NCBI RefSeq assembly: GCF_000226115.1
Contig: NC_016457.1
Coordinates: 7,874,001 to 7,938,000, forward strand
Direction of reading: 5' to 3'
From: Thermothielavioides terrestris NRRL 8126
Taxonomy: Eukaryota > Ascomycota > Sordariomycetes > Sordariales > Chaetomiaceae
DNA length: 64,000 nucleotides
Numbering within the stretch: the stretch's first letter is position 1; every line of letters starts with the position of its first letter. A program made the translations under genes and the position numbers. Shown here piece by piece: positions 23,102-34,914 of this stretch. The notes below the pieces were generated by a model that did not search any database, had not been told where the DNA came from, and saw only the letters and a list, made by a program, of their open reading frames with translations.

Positions 23102-23914
23102 CGTGGGCGTGGTCGAGGTAAAGAGAGAGAGCAGCGAGCAGAACAGCAGGAGACAGGGGGTATATCGAGGCGAGGTGAGAACTGGAGAAAGAAGAGAAGG
23201 CGGATGAGGCGAGAGCTGCTTGACTCGCTCAGCCAGGCCCAGCCAGATGAACGAGGATGAGACGGAAGACGATGAAGCTGAGAAACGGAGAGCGGAAAGA
23301 AAGAACCAACGTCGAGATGAACAGGGCGATAGACGAAGGATGGTATGTCGTCTATCTTTGAGAGAAAGCTTCCGACGAGGAGAGACACAACGCTGTGACA
23401 GGCACGCACGCCATATCTAATCTCGACCCTGCCCTGTTCCACCGTCGTCTGAACACACAGTATGGTGTCATGCTGCCAGTCATCATCTCAGACGAAAGAT
23501 GGGGACCAGAGACGCCGCACGCCAGGCCGGCGGACCGAGGAAGTGTGCATCTCCGGGTTCTGGCCATCGAGAATAGATCCCGGGAACGAGTCCCCTGCGT
23601 CCCTGCGCTCGTCTATCTGTGTAAGTGTGGATGCATCTCGGAGCCAGGACCCGAGAGAAGACCCAAGACGCCCGCCCAGCGGAGAAGCCTCAGCCGGGCG
23701 CGGGATGGATGCATCCCAGCCTCGCATCTCCACGGGCGCGGCGCTGCGTTGTCAAACAGAAGAGGCTGTGGACTGCTCGACGCTGTAGCCAACCCGATAG
23801 GGCACTGAGTACAGACAGTTACCGAAAATTGAGAACTGAATCTGACTGGTGCAAGCGATGATGGCTTGGGAAAGTTTCGCGAACCCCTGCACCTGCGCTG
23901 GAAGGGGTCGTGGT
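23102..23914. promoter_or_regulatory. Nitrite reductase upstream region
   Basis: These ~0.8 kb lie between the nitrite reductase ATG and the first MITE. Nitrogen-regulated fungal genes are usually controlled by GATA factors (NIT2/AreA) and NIT4/NirA. GATA cores occur here (for example GCGATAGAC near 23326 and CTATC near 23352), but such short sites are expected by chance, so I do not assign them. No gene is seen. Confidence 0.45.
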
Positions 23915-24084
23915 TATAGAGGTCCCGCCAAGACTAATTTCGGAGGTTGCCGCTTACAAGTATTTACAATCGCCACGGGGTGAGCGGGGCCGCGACTTAG
24001 AGCAACATCGACAATGTACAATCGCGAAGACTCGTAGTAACAACTTTACCAAACCTCAACCAAATCGAAAAAAAAGAAAACGAA

Positions 24085-24139
24085 GTTAACCCGTACCCTA
24101 ACCTTGACCCTTACCCTAACCTTAACCCGAATCCTAACT
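24085..24139 (-). repeat. Degenerate telomere-like repeats in MITE copy 1
   Basis: About seven CCCTAAC-like units (CCCTAACC, CCTTACCCTAACC, TTAACCCGAATCC), reading as TTAGGG-type repeats on the minus strand. TTAGGG is the canonical telomere repeat of filamentous ascomycetes. The units vary in spacing, so this is not a fresh telomere addition. Confidence 0.8.
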
Positions 24140-24142
24140 AGC

Positions 24143-24163
24143 GGGGGGCTGGCGCTGCCCCCC
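24143..24163. repeat. Conserved GC hairpin in MITE copy 1
   Basis: A perfect 7-bp stem GGGGGGC / GCCCCCC with a 7-nt loop TGGCGCT, directly beside the telomere-like tract. The same stem is kept in the second MITE copy. Confidence 0.8.
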
Positions 24164-24295
24164 GTACCCCCGGCGAACTAACCCGTAGCTAACCTATGGC
24201 GATAGTGCAAACCCCTTGGCGGTCTTGGCGGGGTACTGACGCTGTAAAAACATTGCCGACAATTGGCCGAAATTAGTCTTGGCGGGACCTCTATA

Positions 24296-25515
24296 ACCTC
24301 AGCCTGGAAGGCGCGGTGATGATCGAGATAGCGACCTTCCCCTGATAAGGGCGCTGACCAATCAGGTGTTGCAGAATCAAACGCCGCTTCCTCCTTGGGA
24401 CGCCCGCGGAGATGGCATAGGGCTGCCGTTATCAGCGCCTGCGTGGGACGAAGCTCGTGTTTCGAAACTTCACACATTTGCCTTTCGGCAATTCCCAACG
24501 TTCTCCCGCGCTCTGGCCACTGCTTCCAGTGGCCTACACTAGACCAGGCACAACGGACGCACATCGCATGGCCCGTTCCTGATAGTTACATCATACTCCC
24601 GTCCTGTCCTGTCGTTACGTACCCCCATCTCTGCGCTTGCTGGTTTTGGTTGGTAATTCAGCTTCCACCCCTGGGCACGCTGTCTGCTGACACCGATGGA
24701 CCTTGCCCAGAAATCCATCCACTAGTGGAGTCCGTTTTTGCAGATACGTGGACAGACATATGCTGAAAGGAATTGACTGTCCCCGTGTCTGAATTTTCTG
24801 ATCTCGCCACGATCACACAAACGGGCCTGACACCTCGGTGACGGTGGGCAGGTGTCTGGACCCACACGGGAGGCAGGCCCCGGCCAGGGCGGACTCGGTT
24901 TGGCCCGGCCGGATCTCGGAATCTAAAACAGGGCATCGCGTTCTCAGTCAGTCTATTAGGCGTCCATCCCGCGTGAGGCTGTTTACGAGCTGCTTGCAAC
25001 AATCTTCAGAGTTGTATTCCGCGGCCGGAGATGCTTGGGCTGGCATATGGTGAAAATGGCTCACACGATCAGGCCATCTCTCCATTTGCGCTGTGGCCCT
25101 TCCCGTGTCTCTCTCCTCGGGACATGCGAATCACGGGAGATGTTCATTTCTGGGCCTGCTCATGCCACGCTCTCGTGTAAACACAGTTGAATTTTTTTTC
25201 CCTTGTCTCCTGCGTCTCCTGCTCCGTACTTCCGGCTTCTCAACGCACTGTGATCGGGACAGTGACGCCTGGATCAGGAGATGCCTACCAACGTTGACGA
25301 AAGGCAGCAGCAGGAATTCGGGAGCAATACATCTCCTGAGGAACCCGGTAGATATTGCAACCTATAGTCTGAACGGGTGTATGTACGGGTATTCAACTAA
25401 TCCACCAACTTATTTTCTGCCGCCCGCCATTCACTAGGTCCTCACAACCTACAACTCACACCTCCCTTCGTTCCCCCCCCTTTCCCGCTGACATCACCAC
25501 CAATCCATCTCCCTC
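24296..25515. other. Intergenic, no gene recognised
   Basis: This lies between MITE copy 1 and the 3' end of the 2060-aa gene. It probably includes that gene's 3' untranslated region. The open frames have no domain or consistent splice signals. Confidence 0.5.
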
Positions 25516-28500
25516 TCAATACCTCAAGACAACCCCCCTCGTCTTTCTCACACACACACTACCCAACCAATCCCTCCCCCACCCTCTGCTCTTCTCCCTC
25601 TCCCGCCCCTGCCCGGGCCCGCCACTCCACAGCGCCATGCCCGCGAAATCCACAAACGGGTTCAGCCCCTGCTCGACCGCCGCGATCTGCGCCCGGATCT
25701 CCGCCCGCCGCCGCCGCTTCTGCACCACCCGCCGCCGCCGCCGGCGCTGCGCCACCGCCTCGCCGTCTTCCTCTGCCCAGGCGTCCGGGGACGCCGAATG
25801 GTCGCGACGGTTTGCCGTCGTCCACAGGCCCGTTGTTGAAGAGGGGCCTGCGGGGACGGAACGGCTGCTGGGAGGAGGAGGAGGGGTCCATAGGCGCGGT
25901 GCGTCCTTCGGGCCTTCGTCATCGTGGACGGGCGATTGTGAAGCGCTTGGTTGAGGACGGCGCCCGGAGGAGCGGTGGGAGGGGCTAGAGGCGGTGCTCG
26001 GGGCCTTTGCGCTGGGTTCGGGACTCGACTCGGACACGGACTCGGGAGCAGGGACAGGGACCGGCTTCGCCGCGGCGGAGAAAACAAGGGACTGCCGAAT
26101 CTGCTGGCTCAGGTGCCGCTGCAGGTCCTGCACCGTCGCCGCCGCGGCCGGCATGACCTCGGCCTCGAGTTGATGAAACTCCTGGGCGCTGTGCTCGCCG
26201 CCTATGGGGGTGGGCGCGGCCATGCTCGTCCGGCGACGGTACTCCGCCTTTGCGGCGCGCTCCACGAACAGTCTCTCCTGCTCGAGCGCCTCGATCTGCG
26301 CTTGGATGGGGTCGCGGCGGGAGATCTCCGCCGGAACCGGCGGGGGCATGTCGCTCGACACGTACGATTGGCTGCCGCCCTGCTGTTGCTTCTCAAGTGC
26401 GTGGGTCTCCTCCTTGCGCCGGCCCCGGCTGCTGCTCCGGCTGCGGGAGTCAGACCGCTCAAGAGTGCGCTGCCGGGAGCGCTGGCGGCGGAGTTTCTTG
26501 GCTGCGTAGGCCGAGATGGCCGGGTGCACGGCCTCTTCGGGACAGGTGATGGCTAGCGAGCCGAAGAAAACCGGGTGCACGGCGGCCACGTTGTAAGTGT
26601 ACCCCGTCGCGGCCGGGTGGAACCACTCGGACCGAGTGATGAGAGACGAGGCGGCGAAAACGGGGTGCCGCACAGCAGGATCCACCGCTGGCCGCGGCCG
26701 CGATGACCGAGCAGAAAGAGTAATGGCCTCCTGAAGCGCCGCCTTCCATTCGGCAGGACTAGCAGTAATTCGGGCGTGATCTTTGGTGCGCGGGTAACTG
26801 GCGGTGATTGCCTCGTTCAACGCTGACTTCCAGTCCTCAAGGCTTGCATGAGGCCGCTGGTGACGGCGCACAGAAATCCCACGGCCGCCTTCTTTTCTGG
26901 TCTTTGACGTTCCTAGTAACCAGTTTTGCTCACTCAGCTTGCTATGCCCAAGCGTCCAGAGTTGCGTCGACGTCAAGATGTCCAAGGGCTTCTGCTCAGC
27001 GGCGCGAGGTTTCCGGCTGATGTCTTTGGCAGCCGGTTCCTCGGACGTGCCACGGTAGTCCGATCGGCGGGATCCGGGCACAAACAAGCCTCGTCGGGGA
27101 GAAGACTGATCTGCTCGGAGAGGTGGATTCCACAGGCCGGATAATCCTTGCTGGTGAGTGGTCTCGGCTCCCTGGACCTCAACGGTGCGGGCTGGCATCT
27201 GAGACATCCCGGGTCTTGGGGGCGCGTCGGCAACGGCAGGCTTGGCAGTGCGGATACCCTGAGCGTTCAAAGCTGCCTTCGGGTTTGCCGGTAAGCCAGT
27301 TCTGGCAGCCGGCTTGGATGACGGCGTCTTGGACTCCGGAGTATCCTCAAGCATCAACAAAGTCGAGCTCTCGATGGTTGCCGAGTCGCGCTGCTGTTCA
27401 CGGAGCAGCTCTTGAGGTTCAGCCAGGCCGATGATGATCGACTGCTGCCGAGGGGACTGTGCCTGGTTATCCGAGGCGAGCTCGTCGATGTAATCATCTA
27501 CGACCGACTCGGAAGGCGGCGGCAGCAGGCTGTCCCTGGAAGGCACTGTATCTGTCTTCAGGAGGCTGGCAATCTCCCAGAGCGTTGTCTCGTCAAAGCC
27601 GTCATCGCTGTCGTCCCCGTCGGAGTCCGTTTCTGCATCGTCGTTTTCGTCGTCATAGTCATCAAAGAACGAAGACGAGTACTCAGTGGGCTCCGTCTGC
27701 CTGGAGGACGCACCGAGAGAGGGGCCGCCGGAGGCCATGGTACCCGGCATGGCCATGTACATGCTCGGGCGCGGTTGGATAGACGCCGTGTCTGACTTCT
27801 CGCCCCAGGGGAATTGAAAGATGCCCAGGGTTCCCCGCTTATCCGGGAGGGGCTCTGGGCTCTCCAGAATATCCGGGAGCAGCGTCACCCGCTTGTTTCG
27901 CCGCGGAGGTCGTTGCGTGACCGGCCGTGGTGGTCGTGGCGACGGGGTCGTCGACTTGGAGGTTGCCCTCGTCACTGGTTGAGCAGGCGGCGCTGACGAA
28001 GCCCAGACTGGGCGCCAAAGGCCCTCTGCAGGGCGGTGGGCAGTGTTGTGTGGCTTACGCCAAAGGTGCGAGCTCTCAATTTGAAGAGGCGCCCACTCCT
28101 TCCTTGGGCTGGGCCGGACCGAGAGCCCAGGAAGAGGAGGCTCGGGCTCCAAGACAGGCTTCGAGGGGGGTGACCACAGCAGCTGCGATCGAGCAGCCGG
28201 CTCCTTGGGCTTCGGGGCCCATAGAAGGACGGTCTTGGATTGAGCGATTGGCGACTGCTTGGCGACTGGCTCAATGCGTTGAACACTCTGAAGGGGCGGC
28301 ATTTCAGGGTCAGATTGATCGGAGTCGTCCGAGTCGGGAGGGGTTGGGCTGGCGAGCTTTGCCCTCGTCAACTGCATGAAGTTGACGGTGCTCCCACGCA
28401 AGCGCTGGGCGTCCATGTAATCCATTTGAGCTTCCGTCAGTCGCTTTTGCCACGTGCTCAGCTGCGGGCTCGCCGAGTTCCGTACTGATGCGCCAGGAAC

Positions 28501-31500
28501 CTTCGGCTGGGCGTTGTCCCGCATCCGAGAAATGCGCGAGGCTCTGCGTTCAGCTCCGATGCTCTGCCGGTGAGACGATTCGCTGACGGACAGGTTGACG
28601 GTACTGGCCGTGGACTCGCGCCGCGATGCGGTCTGCATGCTTGACATGGAGTCACGGCCGATGTCATGTTTGATCTCCTGCCAATGCTCCGCTTGCTGGC
28701 CCATCTCACGTTCAAGATCCTCGAGCAGTGCTTGGCGCCGTGACGCGCTCTGAGGGGAAGCCTGCTCGAACTGCTCGAGTTTCCTCAACTGCGCCCGGAT
28801 CTGTTGTAGTGCCTGCGCTGGCGACTCAAGCGGAGATGGCTCTACCTGGATAGCGACGGTCGTCTTGGTGGCGGGACCGTTCAACGCCAGCGGTGCCGGA
28901 GGAGCCATCTTCCTGGAGCGTGCCTTCTCCTTTCTGTCCGAGAAGGTCGGGCACTCATCGCCCACGCGCCGATGCCAAGTCGCGCGTTCCGGCGTGGCGG
29001 CTGGCTCGGTTTCCGGATGCAACGACCCCTGGGCCTCAGTACGCTCGACGGTAGGGGCTTCAAGCATGATTGGCAGGATGTCACTGCTGCGACTGTCGGC
29101 CAGGGAAAAAAGCTCCGAGCCCCTGGCGTCCTGTCGCGTGCGCAATTGGATGGCCGCCGGAAGGCCCTTCTGTACAACCGGAATACCAACCGCAAGCTCC
29201 GGAGAAGCGATTGCACTCCAGTTGCTCGTATCCTCCTCAGATCTGTCGTAGGTCGTCTCGGTCCAGGCGGACGCACGCACCGCGACCTCTGGAATGATAG
29301 GGGACGAACCACGTTTCCCACCTGATTGCGTCGCAGATGGTCTGTTCTTTGGCCTGCCATCATCTTCCTCACCGCCACGGCCACGAAGCCACGGGCTTAA
29401 GGCTCCGTTTGCGGTGCTTACCGAGGCTTTCTCAAGTGGGCGCGGGATCTCGTTCACTTCAAACGAGCTTTCGGTTCGCATCGACGCTTTTGTTGTCCGG
29501 TCTGAACCTTGCTTGTCGGGCACTTCGCTCGGAGAGGAATCCGCATCCAGGTACGACAAGGGGATTCGGGGGACCTCGGGAACGGATGATCTTCGCTTCG
29601 GCGCGCTTGCACTTGGCGGACTTGGAAAGAAGAACTTGAGCTTCTCATCAAACGTCATGCTCTTGGTATCGTTGGGCTGTGGCCGGGATGAAACGGTCGC
29701 ACTCCGAGGCAGCGACGGGAGGGGTGGAAGCTGAGTCGGGCTCCCCGGAGATTGCGCGATGAGAGACTTCCTGCCCACCAAGGAGCCGCCAGACTTGCTG
29801 CGCCTGTGACCAGGGGATGGGCTAGCCTGGGCTGGCGACTCAGCGGGCTTCCGCGGGACAGGGCGCGGGCGGTTGATGACAGAAGTCGTCCTGTCGAGGG
29901 TCTCGGCAACGGGACGAGGCTTCGGGACGTTGTTACCAGCACCCTTGATGATGGCCTCAACGGTGAGCGGGTCGTTATACTCGATGTTGTTCAAAAACAG
30001 GATGGTTCGGTGTTGCGAGCCAGATTCATCGGCGATCTTGAGGCCCCTCGCCCTTGGGTTGGTGGGAAGGCCAATGGTTGGACGCCTCTGAAGAGGCGTC
30101 TTTGTCGGTTCCGGAGGCGGCGCCTTCGGAGACGGGGGTAGCATCCGCGACGGCCGAATGTCAGTTCTGAGAAGAGGCTGCAGCACGGTCAACGGTCGGG
30201 TTTGCGGCGAATCGGATGGTGCCTTCACAGGTTCCGGTGCCTGCACGGGGGGCGACGCTGGCCGCAGCTGCATCGAATCTTCCTGGAGCGACGGCCGAGG
30301 CGATCTCCGCCGGGTGTCGTCTCCGCCTGGAGACAGCTGCAGCGATGTAGTCGATGCAACAGTCACGCTTTCAGGCTGGAGAGCACCCGGAAAGACGCTC
30401 TCCCGCCCGGAAGCTACCTCTTTTCGCTTGAGGCTGACAGCGCGCTTCATGACATCCTCGGGGGCCATGCCCCTTGACTGCGCAACGGAGCGGCTGACAG
30501 TCACAGCTTCGTCTTCCTGGAGCCTCGCCCTCCTCTCCCTATCTGCCACCGCAGCCTGTTCCAGATCCATGACTGCTATCCTGCTTAGGGGGGTTTGGCC
30601 ATCATGTTCTTGGAGAATGGGATGGCTGATAGGCAACCTTTGCTTCCCGGAGTTCAGCAGGCTCTTCTTTCGCAAGAGCCCAGAAATGGCAGCGGTAGCA
30701 GTCGGGAGCGGTGGGATTGGCTCGCCTCGAAGTCCAGAGTCCAACCCCATGGGCAGTCCGACATCTGTCTCGTCTTTCACTCTAGGCGGGGCTCTAGGGT
30801 TGACAAAGGTGGTTGAAGATCGAATGGCAGCTTCCTTTAGGTCTTCGTAACGACTGGGAGGATAGTCGGTGTCAGATGTCGAGATGTCGCGACTAATGTT
30901 AATGCGTCTAGGTGACGGTGCCTCTGGCGGCCGGGACCCCGCGGCTCGAGAGATGAGCAAGCTGTCAGCTCGGCTCGCCACGGAGACTGCAGGTCCCTGT
31001 TAGCTTGGGAGCAGACTGGAGGCTATAATCGACGTACCAATCACAACTAGCAAGCCACCGGCTGGAAGCGCTGTCCGGGTCGCCAGCGGTAGGGTGCTGA
31101 TGCCCAGAAGAAGTGGTACGCTGGTCTACAGATTCGTTAATCGGGCGATCACACACGCAGCACTGCAGAGCTTACTCCTGTCCAGAATACCAGACCCGAC
31201 AAGACGGACACGAGGGCCCTCGCTTGGTCTGGACCAGTCCTCTTGCTCTCGCGGTTTGCCCTGGCGATCCATCCGGCCGAGCAGGCGCGGATAATGAGGA
31301 GCAAAGCGATGGCTCCGTCAATGGCAGTAACAAGGATTCCAACAGGAAGCTCGGAGGTCGTGGCCACACAGAAAGTATCCGTCTGAGGACGGGCGAAGCC
31401 GATGAAGACAGCGCCAGCGAGAAACCTTGCCAGGACCAGACCCTGGGCGACGAGCTGCAAGACGGGAAGCTTCGCCCCATTGCTAGTGTTCAAGGCCCAG

Positions 31501-31874
31501 AGGAGGAACTGTTCGATCGAAAACCTCGCAAACTGGTCGAATGTGGTAGAAAAGACAATGCCAACCTGGCATGGGGTCGACGAAGTGGTAATGTCGAGAA
31601 GAATCGTTATAAAGTCGGTCAGAGCCCACAGGGCTGCGCTGATAAGAAAGAGAACGAGGACCAGCCTCTGGCTGTCCCTGAGTAACGCGGTGAGTCCATA
31701 GCCCCCGAGAAAGAGAACGAGAGACGCGGATGCCGCGTTCAACACAATTCCGCTGCGTCGACATGTTAGCCAAGACGAATGTTCTGGCCGCCATCGCTGG
31801 ATCCACGGGGACGGTGCGAGTACTGACAAAAAAAAGGCCGCGATGAGGGCCTGCGTGGCGCCCTCGACCGCCAT
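25516..31874 (-). CDS. Large seven-helix membrane protein with ~1800-aa disordered tail
   Basis: Function not recognised. The model is 31874-31828, 31752-31176, 31125-31038 and 30986-25516 (2060 aa; introns 75, 50 and 51 nt, all GT-AG with CTAAC/TTAAC branch sites). The N-terminal ~245 residues hold about seven hydrophobic helices (approx. 9-35, 46-69, 85-103, 111-136, 150-172, 194-221, 228-246). The rest is a polar, Pro/Ser/Arg-rich, probably disordered cytosolic tail with acidic clusters (for example DDYDDENDDAETDSDGDDSD), short coiled-coil-prone stretches, a repeated L-W-x-P motif and a duplicated HPVF/HPA module (~1670-1735). The long last exon alone lacks an in-frame ATG at its 5' end, which supports joining it to the membrane exons. 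A tail this size suggests a scaffold or signalling role (inference). The alternative, two separate genes, is less likely because all phases match. Confidence 0.75.
26495..26685 (-). repeat. Duplicated HPVF...HPA module in the 2060-aa protein
   Basis: Two adjacent copies of the pattern H-P-V-F-x-[A/G]-S-L-x-I-T-x-x-E-x-x-H-P-A-x-[T/S]-[G/A]-Y, separated by about ten residues (first HPVF near 26675, second near 26580). They stand out from the disordered sequence around them. Confidence 0.7.
31753..31827 (-). other. Frame-neutral 75-nt intron 1 of the 2060-aa gene
   Basis: Donor GTCAGT after a run of eight T; branch GGCTAAC and acceptor GACGCAG are strong. The length is a multiple of three with no stop in frame, so retaining it would insert 25 residues into the first membrane helix. 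Splicing yields an uninterrupted hydrophobic helix and is preferred. Confidence 0.65.
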
Positions 31875-33881
31875 AATCGGCGCCGCCGGCTAGAAACGAA
31901 GCGGAAACAAGAAGAGAAGAGATACCAGCCCAATCAATGGGGCAATTAGATACAAAGGAAAAGAAGACCGAGATATCAATACAAGGAGCGTGTCATAGTG
32001 GCAGGCTTCCGCACGTCTCGTCGCGGTGTCGTGAACCTCGAGCCTGAGGACGACCTGTCACCAAGGAGAGAAAGATGGAGGAGGAGTGAGCCTCGAGAGC
32101 AGGACGGCCACCAGACACAGACGGTGCCAGTTCCGGTGCTACTGTGGCCGTCCTGGTGGAGAAGGGGTGCTGCTACTCGACAAGGAGCTCACATCGGCGT
32201 CAAGAGGCAGCTTGTCAAGACGGAGGCGAGAGGCGATACGGTGAGACGGGGTAACCCCGGACGCGGACAGGCATTTTGCGTGGGTTCTCTGCTTCGCGAG
32301 GCATCGGTTGACACAAGGTTAAGCGGGCGATCTCTCAAACAAGTACCCTGCTACTGGCGTTCATGCGAACGGTGGGCAAGGAAGGCCATTGGACGGCCAT
32401 GCAAGGCTGCACCAGGCGGCTGTTCCACGCTAAGCTGGCTGCATCGTTCCCCGTGGCGCGTGGTGTTTCACCTGAAACCCCGGCTGTAACATTTGGCACA
32501 GACTCAAGCCCCGGGCTGAGCGCTGCGAGTAGCAGCCCGTCTCAACAGCTCGTCAAGGACGCCGCGACTTTTTACACAAAAAGGGTTCTCTCCCACGCGG
32601 GTTTGAGTGACACTATCCCTACTAGTTAGCGGGTACCTGGCAAGATCATCGTGTGCGCGCGAATGCAACGGTGGCCGCGCTTCGCTGACGGGCACAACGT
32701 GGAAGGCTGAATCGGTCAAGTGCAGAGCCAGCGACCGTCCGGAAAATGGCAACGATGATATGCGGTCCGCCGATTCAGATCACGATGCCGATCGGGCCTG
32801 CAGAGCGAATTCTGGTGATCACGTCCATGGTCGCAGGGCCGGGCCTAGACTCGACGGCCTCGGGTAGGCGTCACCGTGGTTACCGAGAGCACACCTTGCC
32901 TAGGATGGTCACAAGCACAAAGTTGTGCGATGTCCGAATTGAAATGCGAGTTGAGCCAGTGTTTCGTTGCGCCGCTATCCCGACAGGCGAACGTGATGAG
33001 AAGGGTGTCCCAGGCCTCGAGCTCCGAGTCTGTTCGAGTCACTCCCTCGAGCAAAAATGATTGGTTGATGGTCCGTGCGTGAACTTCGGACTCGGCTGTT
33101 GCCTGCCCCGACTGCTCTTTCCCTGTGACGAACTCGACCGCAAAAGTCAGGCCGTCCCCCAGGAATTACGTCTGCATGCTGCGACAAGAGTGGTGCCCAG
33201 GACTGCGCTGGCACGCCGGGGCAGAAATCACACAGTATCGCGGCGAGCACTTTAGCCGTTGTTGGCTGGCAAAGCATTCTACTTTTCCAAAACCACAAGC
33301 GTCTCGATCGCCACCAGCCGCGAGCGGATGCCGGGAGACCGCCCGTTTGTCGCGGGTGGGGCAAGTCCAGTCCAGCAGGACGGACTCAAACTTCGGGATT
33401 GTACGGATTAACGAAAGAACTCTCTCAGGACTGGAACGTTAGCCGCAAAAGAACCCGCCCGTCTTGCTGTTGTGCGAAAGGTGGGCCAGAGCCTGGCTGA
33501 AACGGGAAGGCACATGATACATCGTCCGGCCCGAGTGGACCAGCAGCGGCCGGTCGCGGCAAGGGCGCACACCCTGATCTCGGGCAGCCTCGGCACGCCG
33601 AAGCGGGGCTTATCCCGCTGAAGGCCGGTCGGGGCCAGCAAGATCGGACACTAGCCAATTCGGTCATCCTCCCTCGTAGTGTAGCCGGGGCGCCGCTTGA
33701 CCCCTAAACATGACTCACAAGCCCTGCTCTCCCTGCTTCAGAGCTGAACACCAGCTTGACAATCAACCAGGTTTCTGGAAGTAGACAAGAGGCGAAGACA
33801 TCTTGGATACTCTCCCCCGCCGTTTACTTCTTTCCTATCTCGTCCAGTCTCTCGGCCAATCCCGAGCTGCCTCTCGTCAAG
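31875..33881. promoter_or_regulatory. Divergent intergenic region, 2 kb
   Basis: This separates the 2060-aa gene (-) from the flavin-nucleotide-binding gene (+) and should hold both promoters. Open frames are short and domain-free. A pyrimidine-rich leader directly precedes the ATG at 33882. No repeat or RNA gene was recognised. Confidence 0.5.
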
Positions 33882-34914
33882 ATGCCTCTCCGAGAACTCC
33901 AATACCCGACTCAGCCCTACAGCAAGGTCAACCGGAAAAAGGATCGGGGTGAGCTTCCGCATTGACAGGCAAAGCCAATACCGAGGACGCTTGTCTAACG
34001 TGCGCAGCCGACTATACTCTGGAAACTATCCACCGGATCGTAAACTCATGCCCGATACTGCATGTCTCGTTCCAACCGCCCGACAGCCCCTTCCCCGCCA
34101 TTTTGCCCATGATCGGCCAGATGGGCTCCTTCGCGCGCCCTAGCGCTGACCTGGGCGATGTTCTGGACCTGTATCTTCATGGGTTCGTGATGTCTCTGCT
34201 TTCCTTCATGCTGACCTCCGACGTTCAGGAGTGACGAGCTCTCAGCCGACTCAGCCTCACTCAACCCCCATCTACGCTCACAAACCCCCAAACTACCTAC
34301 CTTCACCTCAATAGCCTCCACTAATATCAGCCCAACCCACCAACAACAGCTACGTCTCCTCCCGCCTCATGAACCTCAACCGCACGAGCACCTCGCCAGA
34401 GGGCCTGCCGGTGACCATCGCAGCCTCGCACGTCGACGGGCTGGTGCTCTCGCTCACGCCCAACAGCCACAGCTACAACTACCGCAGCGCGGTGCTGTTC
34501 GGGCACGCGCAGCTGGTGACCGACGCGGCCGAGAAGCTGTACGCGATGGAGCTGATCACCAACGGCGTCGTGCCGGGCCGGTGGGCGGGCTCGCGCGTGC
34601 CGCCCAACGCGGCCGAGATGCAGAGCACCAGCGTGCTGCGCGTGCGCATCGCCGCCGGCAGCGCCAAGGTCCGCAGCGGCGGACCGAACGACGACCGCGG
34701 CGATCTGGAGGACGAGGCGCTCCTGGGCAGGGTGTGGACCGGCGTCGTGCCGGTGTATACCGTCATGGGAGAGCCGGTGGCGGGGGAGTATAACAGGGTT
34801 GGCGAGGTGCCCGGGTATCTGGAGGACTGGAGGCGGGAGACGAACAAGGAGGCGGAGGAGTTTGCGAGGGAGGCGGTGGCAAGAGAGGGTACCTCCAAGA
34901 AGGCGGCGGAATGA
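33882..34914 (+). CDS. Pyridoxamine 5'-phosphate oxidase-like flavin-nucleotide-binding protein
   Basis: This belongs to the PNPOx-like split-barrel superfamily that binds FMN or related cofactors; the reaction is not known. Exons are 33882-33948, 34008-34182 and 34350-34914, giving 268 aa. Introns are 59 and 167 nt; the second uses donor GTTCGT and acceptor AACAG and restores LYLHGYVSSRLMN in frame. Recognisable family segments are the start (DYTLETIHRIVNSCPILHVSF), the barrel strand DLYLHGYVSSR and VDGLVLSLTPNSHSYNYRSAVLFGHA. The pattern resembles the fungal and bacterial flavin-nucleotide-binding family, not true PdxH. The C-terminus is a charged helix. It converges with the spermidine-synthase-like gene; their stops are 274 bp apart, with no feature seen in the gap. 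Confidence 0.88.

Larger units (their letters stand above)
23917..24293 (-). mobile_element. TA-flanked MITE with telomere-like core, copy 1
   Basis: This is a 377-bp non-coding element bounded by perfect 27-bp inverted repeats (TAGAGGTCCCGCCAAGACTA...TTTCGG) and flanked by TA on each side (23915-23916 and 24294-24295). It closely resembles 37406-37792 in reverse orientation. Shared internal parts are the sub-terminal block CCGC-x-TACAAGTA, an A-rich ACCAAATCGAAAAAAAAGAAAA tract (given here only as its core), a CCCTAAC-type telomere-like tract, a G6C hairpin and a TGTAAAAACATTGCCGA block next to the right end. It has no open frame of note. TA duplication and short TIRs point to mobilisation by a Tc1/mariner-type transposase (inference). 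It sits 0.8 kb upstream of the nitrite reductase start. Confidence 0.9.

Noticed and set aside
24085..24139. Chromosome end or healed break marked by telomere repeats
   Set aside because: The tract lies inside an element with intact TIRs, is degenerate and recurs at 37561-37612 in a second copy, so it is part of the MITE.
31126..31154. 29-nt intron in the 2060-aa gene
   Set aside because: Too short for fungal splicing; a GTAAGC donor at 31175 gives a 50-nt intron with the same acceptor and correct phase.
33949..33968. 20-nt intron in the flavin-nucleotide-binding gene
   Set aside because: Below any plausible intron size; the acceptor at 34007 gives 59 nt, has a CTAAC branch site and keeps the family sequence.
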